A stretch of DNA of 6,832 nt from Bacteroidota bacterium (GCA_012838685.1 DUOU01000250.1:1-6832), one strand, 5' to 3'; counted from the stretch's first letter, positions 1 to 6,073 are shown. Numbers and translations are program-made. Notes: a model not told the origin generated them from the letters alone.

Positions 1-138
1 AAAAAAAGTGAAAAAGCTGCCGCCGCTGAGCCCACCGCAAAAAAAGCGGCTCCAAAAAAACCGGCCGCAAAGAAGCCCGCTGCTAAAAAGCCCACCGCTA
101 AAAAAAGCGGACCAAAAGGCAGCACTGATAAAGAATAA
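1..138 (+). CDS. rplU: 3' end of ribosomal protein L21 (partial), lysine/alanine-rich C-terminal tail
   Basis: Only the last 45 codons are present, ending in TAA at 136-138; the conserved L21 core lies upstream of the window. The visible part is a disordered basic tail with 15 Lys, 12 Ala and 6 Pro. It is largely built from five consecutive five-residue units that each end in Lys-Lys. The assignment to L21 rests on context: rpmA (L27) starts 27 nt downstream, and rplU-rpmA is a very conserved ribosomal operon. Bacteroidota L21 proteins are also known to carry Lys/Ala-rich C-terminal extensions (family knowledge). L21 is a 50S subunit protein that binds 23S rRNA, and such a tail would plausibly add rRNA contacts. 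Taken alone, the composition would also fit a histone H1-like protein, but the operon position makes L21 much the better call. Confidence 0.8.
   Translation, partial: KKSEKAAAAEPTAKKAAPKKPAAKKPAAKKPTAKKSGPKGSTDKE
31..105 (+). repeat. Five tandem 15-nt units encoding P/A-x-x-K-K pentapeptides
   Basis: In the rplU frame, codons 11-35 of the visible part read PTAKK, AAPKK, PAAKK, PAAKK, PTAKK. The Lys-Lys pair is invariant while its codons vary (AAA AAA, AAG AAG, AAA AAG). The third positions of the Pro and Ala codons vary too. This suggests an old duplication kept at the protein level rather than fresh slippage. Confidence 0.8.
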
Positions 139-165
139 CAAGTAGAATATTAAAAATTTACAGAT

Positions 166-426
166 ATGGCACACAAGAAAGGAGCAGGTAGTTCGCGAAA
201 CGGACGCGACTCACACAGTAAACGCCTTGGAGTGAAACTATTCGGAGGTCAGAGTGTCAAAGCCGGAAATATAATTGTAAGACAAAGAGGCACAAAACAT
301 AATGCCGGCAATAACGTAGGTATGGGAAAAGATCATACCCTCTATGCGTTGATCGACGGTGAAGTTGAATTCACAAGGAAAAAGAACGACAAACTTTTTG
401 TCTCCGTAAATCCTGTCAGCGAGTAA
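166..426 (+). CDS. rpmA: 50S ribosomal protein L27
   Basis: This is a complete 86-residue protein, the normal length for L27. It begins with the hallmark MAHKKGAGSSRNGRDSHSKR and continues with the conserved stretches LGVKLFGGQSVKAGNIIVRQRGTK and NNVGMGKDHTLYALIDG. L27 sits near the peptidyl-transferase centre, where its flexible N-terminus reaches towards the tRNA acceptor ends (family knowledge). The sequence starts directly at MAHKKG, so there is no N-terminal pre-sequence of the kind cleaved in some Firmicutes. The gene lies 27 nt downstream of rplU in what is clearly one transcription unit, and the transcript ends at the strong hairpin just after the gene. The start ATG has an A/T-rich leader and no Shine-Dalgarno sequence, as is usual in Bacteroidota. 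Confidence 0.97.
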   Translation: MAHKKGAGSSRNGRDSHSKRLGVKLFGGQSVKAGNIIVRQRGTKHNAGNNVGMGKDHTLYALIDGEVEFTRKKNDKLFVSVNPVSE

Positions 427-433
427 ATAAAGA

Positions 434-514
434 TAGATTTACGCAAGATTTCGCCCCGACAATTCTTTTCCATAAAGAGAAAAAATTGTCGGGGTTTTTT
501 TTGTAGATTTACGC
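434..514. repeat. 11-bp direct repeat TAGATTTACGC flanking the terminator
   Basis: TAGATTTACGC occurs at 434-444 and again, identically, at 504-514, exactly 70 bp apart, one copy on each side of the terminator hairpin. The function is unknown. The second copy falls in the region where the serS promoter should lie. Confidence 0.6.
454..502 (+). terminator. Intrinsic terminator of the rplU-rpmA operon
   Basis: There is a perfect 11-bp stem, CCCCGACAATT (454-464) with AATTGTCGGGG (484-494). It closes a 19-nt loop whose ends can pair further through short T/A runs. Eight T residues (495-502) follow immediately. It starts 27 nt after the rpmA stop. Confidence 0.93.
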
Positions 515-546
515 TCTATAACAACTAATTTTTAATATTTAACAAG

Positions 547-1821
547 ATGCTTCCCATAACCCTTATCCGCGAAAACAAAGAATTTGTCGCGGAACGACTT
601 AAAATCAAAAATTTTCAAGCTGAAGATATTCTTGATAAAATTCTGGAACTCGACTCCAAAAAACGTGACATACAGACAAAATCGGACGCCCTGTTGGCCG
701 AGATGAACAAAATATCCAAAGAGATAGGTTCCCTGATGAAAGAGGGCAAAAAAGAGGAGGCCGAAGCAGCCAAGGCTAGTACCTATAGTATTAAGGATGA
801 GATTAAAGAGTTGTCGGAGCAGATGGCTCCGATTGACTCGGAACTGAAGAATCAGTTGGTTCAGCTTCCCAATCTCCCCCATTCGTCGGTACCCAGGGGC
901 TTCGGGGCCGAAGATAATGAAATAGTGCGTCAGGGCGGAGAGATTCCTAAACTCTGTGAGGGCGCTCTTCCGCATTGGGAACTCATAAAAAAATATGATA
1001 TTATCGACTTTGATCTGGGAACAAAACTCACCGGAGCCGGGTTTCCCGTGTACAAAGGCAAAGGCGCCAAACTGGGAAGGGCGTTGACAAACTTCTTCCT
1101 TGACGAGGGAGAGAAAGCCGGATACCTGGAGGTAATGCCACCTATTATCGTCAATGAGGATTCGGGATTTGGAACCGGACAACTACCCGACAAAGAGGGA
1201 CAAATGTATCATATTGAACTTGACAACTTTTATTTGATACCAACAGCTGAAGTCCCCGTCACCAATATTTACCGCGACGTGATCCTGAACGAAGAAGATC
1301 TGCCGATAAAAAATATGGCCTACACTCCATGCTTCAGAAGGGAGGCCGGTTCATGGGGAGCGCATGTAAGGGGACTTAACAGACTGCACCAGTTTGATAA
1401 GGTGGAGATTGTAAGGATATCGCGCCCGGACAATTCCTATGAGTCGCTTGATGAGATGGTAGCCCACGTGGAGGGCTTGATACAGAAACTGGAGCTCCCC
1501 TATAGGGTAGTGCGGCTATGTGGAGGGGATATGTCATTTACCTCCGCGTTGACGTACGATTTTGAAGTATGGTCCGCCGCGCAATCCAGATGGTTGGAAG
1601 TAAGTTCCACATCAAACTTCGAATCGTTTCAGGCAAACAGACTGAAATGCAGGTTTAGAGAGAAAGCCGGGAAGCAGGTGCGACTGGCGCATACACTCAA
1701 TGGCAGCGCCCTGGCCTTGCCAAGAATCGTGGCCGCCATACTGGAGAACAACCAGACACCAAATGGTATTAGAGTACCAAAAGTACTTGTACCCTTCACG
1801 GGATTCAATATAATAGATTGA
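547..1821 (+). CDS. serS: Seryl-tRNA synthetase (class II)
   Basis: The enzyme activates serine with ATP and charges tRNA-Ser (and tRNA-Sec where present) in the cytoplasm. The 424-residue length is typical. Residues about 25-105 are charged and heptad-like and form the N-terminal antiparallel coiled-coil arm that grips the long variable arm of tRNA-Ser. The class II catalytic core follows. It shows the GTGQLP segment (209-214), the serine-site TAEVP (233-237), motif 2 around CFRREAGSWG (262-271) with RGLNRLHQFDKVE, the EVSSTSNFESFQANR block (351-365), and motif 3, NGSALALPRIVAAILENNQ (385-403) with its class II arginine R393. The Ala-Leu-Pro form of motif 3 and the RGLNRLHQF wording are what I associate with Bacteroidales enzymes. 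The ATG at 547 gives the usual MLPITLIRENKE N-terminus. The gene probably has its own promoter in the 44 nt after the rpmA terminator. TAATTTTT at 526-533 is close to the TAnnTTTG element, but the match is weak. Confidence 0.97.
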   Translation: MLPITLIRENKEFVAERLKIKNFQAEDILDKILELDSKKRDIQTKSDALLAEMNKISKEIGSLMKEGKKEEAEAAKASTYSIKDEIKELSEQMAPIDSELKNQLVQLPNLPHSSVPRGFGAEDNEIVRQGGEIPKLCEGALPHWELIKKYDIIDFDLGTKLTGAGFPVYKGKGAKLGRALTNFFLDEGEKAGYLEVMPPIIVNEDSGFGTGQLPDKEGQMYHIELDNFYLIPTAEVPVTNIYRDVILNEEDLPIKNMAYTPCFRREAGSWGAHVRGLNRLHQFDKVEIVRISRPDNSYESLDEMVAHVEGLIQKLELPYRVVRLCGGDMSFTSALTYDFEVWSAAQSRWLEVSSTSNFESFQANRLKCRFREKAGKQVRLAHTLNGSALALPRIVAAILENNQTPNGIRVPKVLVPFTGFNIID

Positions 1822-1822
1822 T

Positions 1823-1867
1823 ACGCCGCCCATTTTTATGGGTTTTTCCCCGCGGCGTTCAGTTTTT
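1823..1867 (+). terminator. Hairpin terminator after serS
   Basis: The outer stem is ACGCCGC (1823-1829) with GCGGCGT (1852-1858). Inside it is a small hairpin, CCAT-TTTT-ATGG (1830-1841), and TTCAGTTTTT follows to 1867. It begins two bases after the serS stop. The T-run is short and interrupted, so termination may be partial. A GGG/CCC pairing (1840-1842 with 1848-1850) could compete with the inner hairpin. The structure contains the ATG at 1838, which argues against that ATG as the start of the next gene. Confidence 0.7.
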
Positions 1868-1885
1868 ATAATACCGATATATGCC

Positions 1886-3169
1886 ATGCGAAGAAATATA
1901 ATTGTATCTGCCCTACTTTTACTGTTCATAACTTTTGCCTTTTCCTGCGAGAAAAAAGAGTCTCCGGTGAAGGTGACCGATGAAATGGCCCGGGATACTC
2001 TGTACGATATAATGGAATACTGGTACTATTGGCATGACAATATGCCAGCGATCAATAAAAAAAACTATTCCAATCCCTATACCCTGCTTGAAGCTCTTAG
2101 ATACGACAAGCTCGACAGATGGAGTTTTGTGGCCGACTATGAGAAGTTTATGGCCGATATGGCAGGTGAATTTTATGGACATGGCTTCAGTATGGGAATC
2201 GACGAAGAAGACAATGCGAGGATCGCTATGATTTACTCGGGATCACCATTGTATATCCAGGGGGTGAGACGGGGGTGGATAGTGTCGAGCATAAATGGAC
2301 ACGATATAGCCACTGTGATCAAAAACGGTGATGCGTATACCTATAACCTTATTTTCAGTGCCCCAACTTCTGCCTTTGTTTTCAAGAAACCTGACGGCAC
2401 ACTCTGGGAGACCACTTCTACAAAGTCAAAATTCACTATCAACACCGTTTTGGAGTATGACACGCTCAAGCTCAAATCGGGAACAGCGGGACACCTTGTA
2501 CTTGAATCGTTCAAAAGTTCGACCTCGGCGGAACTGGAGGAGGCTTTTGATTTTTTTAGGGACAATAGCGTGTCCGACTTGATAATAGATCTTAGATACA
2601 ACTCAGGTGGTTATCTCGACGTAGCCCTGGAGATGTCGAATTACATAGCCGGAAACAACCTCAACTCCGAAATTTTTTCGCTATTGCGGTACAGCGATAA
2701 AAGGTCGAGACACAACTATTCTTACTGTTTTGGGGAGACCTCTGTTCCTCTTGATGTTTCAAATATTGTTTTTATCACGAGCAGGGCCACAGCATCAGCG
2801 AGCGAAGCGTTGATAAACGGATTGAAACCGTTTTTCAATATCGTTTCCGTGGGCGACACAACATATGGAAAACCTATGGGCATGGATGGCTGGGCATGTG
2901 CCGAGAAGTATATCTTTTATCCTGTCACCTTCAAAGTTGTGAACGCCCAGGGCCAAGGCGAATATTTTGGAGGGCTGCCACCTGAAATCATCGGTGGGGA
3001 TGATTTAAAACATGACTTCAATGATCGTGAAGAAGAGTGTCTTAAGTATGCTATAGAGTATCTGGAAAACGGCACTGTTACCGCGAAAAGCGAAGAGAGC
3101 CGGTACAGACCTGTTTATATGTTCAACAGGCCGGAATGGTCGGATAATATGTTTACCACTATCCCCTGA
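1886..3169 (+). CDS. S41-family (C-terminal processing) peptidase, predicted lipoprotein
   Basis: This 427-residue serine peptidase of the Prc/CtpA clan carries a lipoprotein-type signal: MRR, a hydrophobic stretch (about 5-20), then FAFSC with lipid-acceptor Cys21. It is therefore expected on the periplasmic side of a membrane or on the cell surface. A helical N-terminal region (about 30-90) is followed by a PDZ-like segment (about 98-145, with YSGSPLYIQGVRRGWIVSSINGHDI split around the peptide-binding loop). The S41 core follows, with DLRYNSGG at 235-242. The catalytic dyad is intact: Ser304 in TASASE and Lys329 in TYGKP, 25 residues apart as in E. coli Prc (S430/K455). The in-frame ATG at 1838 lies inside the serS terminator and would put 16 extra residues before the signal peptide, so I chose 1886. 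The substrate is unknown. Bacteroidetes genomes carry many such lipoprotein S41 enzymes. The gene ends 66 nt before ruvC on the same strand. Confidence 0.9.
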   Translation: MRRNIIVSALLLLFITFAFSCEKKESPVKVTDEMARDTLYDIMEYWYYWHDNMPAINKKNYSNPYTLLEALRYDKLDRWSFVADYEKFMADMAGEFYGHGFSMGIDEEDNARIAMIYSGSPLYIQGVRRGWIVSSINGHDIATVIKNGDAYTYNLIFSAPTSAFVFKKPDGTLWETTSTKSKFTINTVLEYDTLKLKSGTAGHLVLESFKSSTSAELEEAFDFFRDNSVSDLIIDLRYNSGGYLDVALEMSNYIAGNNLNSEIFSLLRYSDKRSRHNYSYCFGETSVPLDVSNIVFITSRATASASEALINGLKPFFNIVSVGDTTYGKPMGMDGWACAEKYIFYPVTFKVVNAQGQGEYFGGLPPEIIGGDDLKHDFNDREEECLKYAIEYLENGTVTAKSEESRYRPVYMFNRPEWSDNMFTTIP

Positions 3170-3198
3170 AACAGGTATATTGAATGGACAAAAACATT

Positions 3199-3224
3199 AA
3201 CAGTTCAATACAAACTGTTCAATA
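3199..3224. repeat. Inverted and direct repeats upstream of ruvC
   Basis: AACAGTT (3199-3205) and AACTGTT (3213-3219) form a 7-bp inverted repeat with a 7-nt spacer. Overlapping it, GTTCAATA occurs twice, at 3203-3210 and 3217-3224, 14 bp apart. There is no T-run, so this does not look like an intrinsic terminator. It lies 12 nt before the ruvC start and could be an operator or an RNA hairpin affecting translation, or chance in A/T-rich DNA. Confidence 0.35.
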
Positions 3225-3235
3225 ACAATAAGATT

Positions 3236-3796
3236 TTGGCAAAGAAAATCAAAGAGAGAATAATACTGGGTATCGACCCCGGAACAAATATTACCGGATA
3301 TGGCATAATAAAAATCGTCGAAAACAATCCGGAACTGGTATCATTGGGGTTGATCGATCTCAGAAAAATCGATGATCATTATATACGGCTGAAATATGTT
3401 TTTGACAGAACTGTCGGTATAATAGACGAATATTGTCCTGATGAACTTGCCATTGAAGCCCCTTTTTACGGGAAGAACGTGCAATCTATGTTAAAACTCG
3501 GAAGAGCCCAGGGGGCGGCCATTGCAGCGGCGCTTCACCGCGAAGTGCCAATTTTTGAATATGCCCCTAAAAAGATAAAAATGTCCATCACCGGTGTCGG
3601 TTCCGCATCAAAGGAACAGGTGGCCTCGATGTTGATGAAAATCCTGAAATTCGAGGAAAAGGGTATGAAGCTTGACGCGACGGATGGTCTTGCGGCCGCG
3701 CTATGCCATTTCTACCAATCAAACATACCGGTAAACAACGGAAAATATAATAGTTGGAAAGAGTTTGTGAACAAAAATCCGGACAAGATAATTTAA
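3236..3796 (+). CDS. ruvC: Holliday junction resolvase RuvC, TTG start
   Basis: RuvC is the dimeric endonuclease that cuts four-way DNA junctions with RuvAB during recombinational repair. The protein has 186 residues. The RNase H-like fold begins with LGIDPGTNITGYG (11-23). The four acidic metal ligands are all visible: D14, E74 (in AIEAPFYGKN), and D147 and D150 (in LDATDGLAAA). The basic YAPKKIKMSITGVGSASKEQV block (109-129) matches the junction-binding region of the family. TTG at 3236 is the only plausible start. The upstream frame runs back to the stop of the S41 gene at 3167-3169 with no ATG or GTG, and the first internal ATG (codon 85) would remove D14 and E74. The gene lies 26 nt upstream of comF on the same strand, so co-transcription is likely. 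Confidence 0.96.
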   Translation: MAKKIKERIILGIDPGTNITGYGIIKIVENNPELVSLGLIDLRKIDDHYIRLKYVFDRTVGIIDEYCPDELAIEAPFYGKNVQSMLKLGRAQGAAIAAALHREVPIFEYAPKKIKMSITGVGSASKEQVASMLMKILKFEEKGMKLDATDGLAAALCHFYQSNIPVNNGKYNSWKEFVNKNPDKII

Positions 3797-3822
3797 GGTG
3801 TTCTTGATGAAATATTATTGTG

Positions 3823-4524
3823 ATGGGTGTTGTGGCCGACATATTTGATGATCTTATTTCGCTTCTTTTCCCGAGGATATGTAACGCCTGCGGCGACAGG
3901 CTGATGAAAAACGAGAAGCTGATCTGCACGGGTTGTTTTGTCAACATTCACCGGACCGGATACCATCTTATACCGGAAAATATTGTGGAAAAAACTTTTT
4001 GGGGGCGTTGCAAGCTTGAAAGAGTAGCTGTTTTTTCGATCTACAACAAGGATAGTGGCATACGCAAGCTTGTTCATAACATGAAGTACAGAGGAATCAA
4101 GGAGATCGGGTCCGAACTGGGAAGAATTTATGGAAATGATCTGGTAGAATCGGATTTTCTTGAAGGTATCGAACTGATAGTCCCCGTGCCGCTCCACCCC
4201 TCAAAAGAACGCATCAGGGGGTTCAACCAAAGCGCTGAGATAGCTGAAGGATTGAGCGCCTCAACCGGTATTCCGGTAGCGAACGACATTCTGACAAGAA
4301 GTTCGTTTTCGCATACACAAACAAAAAGGAAAAGAGTGGACAGATGGAGCAATGTGGAGGGAATATTTGGGGTGACGGACTATGAGCGGATTGAAGGGAA
4401 ACATCTTTTGCTCGTCGACGACGTCATTACAACGGGAGCAACCATTGAATCCTGCGCCACCGAACTTCTGAAAGGAAAAAATGTGAAGGTCAGCGTTGTG
4501 GCTCTCGCGGCGACAATAAACTGA
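3823..4524 (+). CDS. comF: ComF family protein (zinc finger plus phosphoribosyltransferase fold)
   Basis: The 233-residue protein follows the ComF/GntX plan. An N-terminal four-Cys zinc finger comes first (CNAC at 20-23, CTGC at 35-38). Then come VPVPLHPSKERIRGFNQS (120-137), the HTQTKRKRVDRWSNVEGIF segment (164-182) and a PRPP-type loop, LLLVDDVITTGAT (195-207). In naturally competent bacteria ComF acts on the cytoplasmic side in uptake of single-stranded DNA. Many non-competent species keep homologues of unknown role (family knowledge), so uptake here is inference. I chose the ATG at 3823; an adjacent GTG at 3820 would add one residue. The gene lies 26 nt downstream of ruvC, which suggests a small recombination/DNA-handling unit. 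It ends 15 nt from the stop of the converging HIT gene. Confidence 0.92.
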   Translation: MGVVADIFDDLISLLFPRICNACGDRLMKNEKLICTGCFVNIHRTGYHLIPENIVEKTFWGRCKLERVAVFSIYNKDSGIRKLVHNMKYRGIKEIGSELGRIYGNDLVESDFLEGIELIVPVPLHPSKERIRGFNQSAEIAEGLSASTGIPVANDILTRSSFSHTQTKRKRVDRWSNVEGIFGVTDYERIEGKHLLLVDDVITTGATIESCATELLKGKNVKVSVVALAATIN

Positions 4525-4539
4525 TTTTCATTGATCGCT

Positions 4540-4941
4540 TTATTCGATCTCCATCGCACTGGCAATGTTTGAGGCTATCTCCAGGAACTCTTCTTTTGTA
4601 AACTGAAGCTTAGGGTTGGAAAATTGAAGATCGCCCATCTCATCCATAGGTACAAGATGAATATGGGCATGCGGAACTTCAAGACCAATTACGGCCATAC
4701 CGACCTTAACGCAGGGGTATGCCTTTTTAATGGCTTTGGCCACCCTTTTGGCGAACAGAAAAAAGTCTTTGTACAACTCGTCGTCCAGGTCAAAAACATA
4801 ATCGACCTGTTTCTTGGGGATCACAAGAGTATGGCCCTTTTTAAGGGGGTTAATGTCCAAAAAAGCGTAGAAATTCTTATCTTCGGTTACCTTGTAACTT
4901 GGAATCTCCCCTTTAATTATTTTTGTGAAAACCGTATCCAT
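4540..4941 (-). CDS. HIT family protein (histidine-triad nucleotide hydrolase, HINT-like)
   Basis: This 133-residue protein carries the histidine triad HAHIHLVP (His91, His93, His95) preceded by GLEVP, which forms the active site for nucleoside phosphoramidates or dinucleotides (family knowledge). The N-terminal FTKIIKGEIPSYKVTED, then FLDINPLKKGHTLVIPKK (27-44), are typical of HinT-like HIT proteins. The N-terminus lacks the CxxC zinc pair that many HIT proteins carry (VFTKII where others have IFCKII), as is usual in the Bacteroidota form. The true substrate cannot be read from sequence. The gene lies 13 nt downstream of greA on the same strand and is almost certainly co-transcribed with it. 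Confidence 0.94.
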   Translation of the reverse strand: MDTVFTKIIKGEIPSYKVTEDKNFYAFLDINPLKKGHTLVIPKKQVDYVFDLDDELYKDFFLFAKRVAKAIKKAYPCVKVGMAVIGLEVPHAHIHLVPMDEMGDLQFSNPKLQFTKEEFLEIASNIASAMEIE

Positions 4942-4954
4942 AAGGTTATATGTA

Positions 4955-5428
4955 TTAAACTGATATAGAAATTATCTCGAAACTCATAAGTCCCGCCGGC
5001 ACCTTAACATCGACTATATCACCCTGCTTCTTCCCCAAAAGAGCTCTAGCGATAGGAGAATTTACAGCTATTTTGGCCTCTTTCAGGTCAGCTTCCACTT
5101 CGGATACAATCTGGTATTCCGCAATGGCGTTGTTCTTGGTGTTCTTTATTTTTACCTTATTAAAAATGCTGACCGTTCTTGTTCCAATTTTTTTCTCGTC
5201 AATTATCCTGGAACGGGAAACTATATCCTCAAGCTTGGAAATTTTCATCTCCAGCAATCCCTGCTCCTCTTTGGCCGCATGATATTCGGCATTTTCGCTT
5301 AAATCGCCTTTATCCCGCGCATCCGCTATAGCTTGGGACAACTTTGGCCTGTTAATAGATTTAAGCTGTTCAAGCTCATCCTTCATTTTTTGAAGCCCCT
5401 CTTCAGTAACGTACAGAATTCCTGCCAT
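4955..5428 (-). CDS. greA: Transcription elongation factor GreA
   Basis: GreA enters the secondary channel of stalled, backtracked RNA polymerase and stimulates cleavage of the transcript 3' end. The 157 residues are the standard length. The N-terminal coiled coil (about 8-75) carries the acidic tip GDLSENAEYHAAKEEQ (41-56), whose Asp42 and Glu45 support the cleavage-site magnesium. The FKBP-like C-terminal domain (about 80-157) includes the family block SPIARALLGKKQGDIVDVKVP (124-144, split here by the conserved ALLGK). The ATG at 5428 gives the usual short MAGILYVTEEGLQKMKDEL start. It is the first gene of a likely greA-HIT operon. Its roughly 85-nt leader contains a palindrome and competing stems. 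Confidence 0.96.
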   Translation of the reverse strand: MAGILYVTEEGLQKMKDELEQLKSINRPKLSQAIADARDKGDLSENAEYHAAKEEQGLLEMKISKLEDIVSRSRIIDEKKIGTRTVSIFNKVKIKNTKNNAIAEYQIVSEVEADLKEAKIAVNSPIARALLGKKQGDIVDVKVPAGLMSFEIISISV

Positions 5429-5472
5429 TTCAACAGTGTTTTTTTAATAATACGATAGTTTGATTTTATGCT

Positions 5473-5516
5473 TCCCGTTAACGGGAGCACTTTTCGGGTT
5501 TCTGAAGAGCTCTCCC
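5473..5516 (-). promoter_or_regulatory. greA leader: 14-bp palindrome and mutually exclusive hairpins
   Basis: TCCCGTTAACGGGA (5473-5486) is a perfect 14-bp palindrome lying 44-57 nt upstream of the greA start. In the minus-strand RNA, GGGAG (5516-5512) can pair with CTCCC (5487-5483). Alternatively the same CTCCC can pair with the following GGGAAG, closing a GTTAAC loop. The two stems share bases and cannot form together. No U-run follows the second stem, so it is not an intrinsic terminator. It could be an operator for a dimeric repressor or an RNA switch; both are inference. Confidence 0.4.
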
Positions 5517-5518
5517 GG

Positions 5519-5551
5519 CAAACATATACATGACTATCAACGTTTCACCAA
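5519..5551 (-). promoter_or_regulatory. Candidate Bacteroidota-type promoter for greA
   Basis: On the minus strand TATGTTTG (5526 to 5519) matches the Bacteroides -7 consensus TAnnTTTG exactly. TTG (5551 to 5549) lies 22 nt upstream, a slightly long distance for the -33 element. Transcription would start near 5513 and give a leader of about 85 nt. An 8-base motif with four fixed TTTG positions can occur by chance. Confidence 0.4.
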
Positions 5552-5604
5552 GATCCATCTCTAAATAAAAACAAGATTTTACCTAATAATAGAAATACAT
5601 TTGA

Positions 5605-5644
5605 GTAAAAACAAGAAGAATTCCGGACTCCTCCAGAACTCTCC
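5605..5644 (-). terminator. Intrinsic terminator of the minus-strand gene at 5687-6073
   Basis: In minus-strand RNA, GGAGAGTTCTGGA (5644 to 5632) pairs with TCCGGAATTCTTC (5627 to 5615) over 13 positions, including a few G-U pairs, with a GGAG tetraloop. TTGTTTTTA follows. On the plus strand the G-U pairs become A-C mismatches, so the structure is specific to minus-strand transcription. It begins 42 nt after the stop of the upstream gene. Its T-run lies in TCTTGTTTTTA, which recurs 40 bp downstream (plus-strand TAAAAACAAGA at 5566-5576 and 5606-5616). Confidence 0.75.
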
Positions 5645-5686
5645 ATAGGACAAATATATACAATCCAAATCAAAATGCAAAAAGAT

Positions 5687-6073
5687 TCATCGGAATTTTC
5701 TGGCGGCTCCTTTTGTTCTTGCTTTGTTCTGTTTTTGCCTCTCTCTTGCGGACCTGTTTGCCTCCTTCCTGTTCAGTTTCATACGCTTCCTGACCTCGGG
5801 GGTCTGTATCTCCATAGATCTTTTCAGATTCTCTTTGATAGCTTTATTGTAATCCTTTTTCTTCTTTCTTTCAAGTTTTGCCGCTTCCCTTTCCGCCTTC
5901 CGAAGATATTTTGGTTTGATCTGGAGAGCCGGAAAAACTGAGAGTGAAGTGTGGGATTTGACCCCCATTATCGGCCCCATTGCCGCATCACGGCAAAAAC
6001 CCGATCTTCCCGCCATCAAAAGCAGGATCATTAAAATAAATATTTTACCGCTGTTTTTCGTTCCCATAAACAT
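5687..6073 (-). CDS. Small, very basic exported protein of unknown function
   Basis: I do not recognise a named family. The 128-residue protein starts with MFMGTKNSGK, then a hydrophobic stretch IFILMILLLMAG (11-22) that reads as a signal peptide, with cleavage plausible around residues 25-31. The rest has no further membrane segment. Residues 51-128 hold 31 Lys/Arg against 9 Asp/Glu and look helical, with short charged repeats such as EREAAKLERKKKK and TPEVRKRMKLNRKEANR. An exported protein this basic could bind lipid A phosphates, anionic polysaccharide or nucleic acid, but that is inference from charge only. A second in-frame ATG at codon 3 could be the start. The call as a real gene rests on the signal sequence, the divergent spacing from the lipoprotein gene (64 nt) and a strand-specific terminator after the stop. 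The GFC sequence at 25-27 is not a convincing lipobox. Confidence 0.75.
   Translation of the reverse strand: MFMGTKNSGKIFILMILLLMAGRSGFCRDAAMGPIMGVKSHTSLSVFPALQIKPKYLRKAEREAAKLERKKKKDYNKAIKENLKRSMEIQTPEVRKRMKLNRKEANRSARERQKQNKARTKGAARKFR

Noticed and set aside
532..1182. 216-codon open frame on the minus strand opposite serS
   Set aside because: It lies wholly over strongly conserved serS coding sequence, its translation shows no coherent domain, and it looks like a shadow of serS codon usage.
3167..3238. S41 peptidase and ruvC in the same frame, suggesting a split fusion gene
   Set aside because: A clear TGA and a 66-nt A/T-rich spacer without coding character separate two complete proteins. 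Sharing a frame has a one-in-three chance.
4533..4549. GATCG...CGATC inverted repeat between comF and the HIT gene
   Set aside because: The stem has only 5 bp, there is no T-run on either side, and half of it lies in coding sequence. It is too weak to call a bidirectional terminator.
4624..4968. Plus-strand 114-codon frame over the HIT gene
   Set aside because: It is a shadow of the HIT protein, whose HAHIH triad on the minus strand leaves no doubt about the coding strand.
5473..5486. Reading the TCCCGTTAACGGGA palindrome as an intrinsic terminator
   Set aside because: No U-run follows it on the minus strand, and on the plus strand no transcript is expected to arrive there. I report it as a possible operator or leader stem instead.
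5675..5941. Plus-strand 88-codon frame with hydrophobic, Cys-rich stretches
   Set aside because: It is antisense to the Lys/Arg-rich minus-strand gene: AAG/AAA codons read backwards give Phe/Leu. The minus-strand frame has a signal peptide and a matching terminator, so it is the real one.
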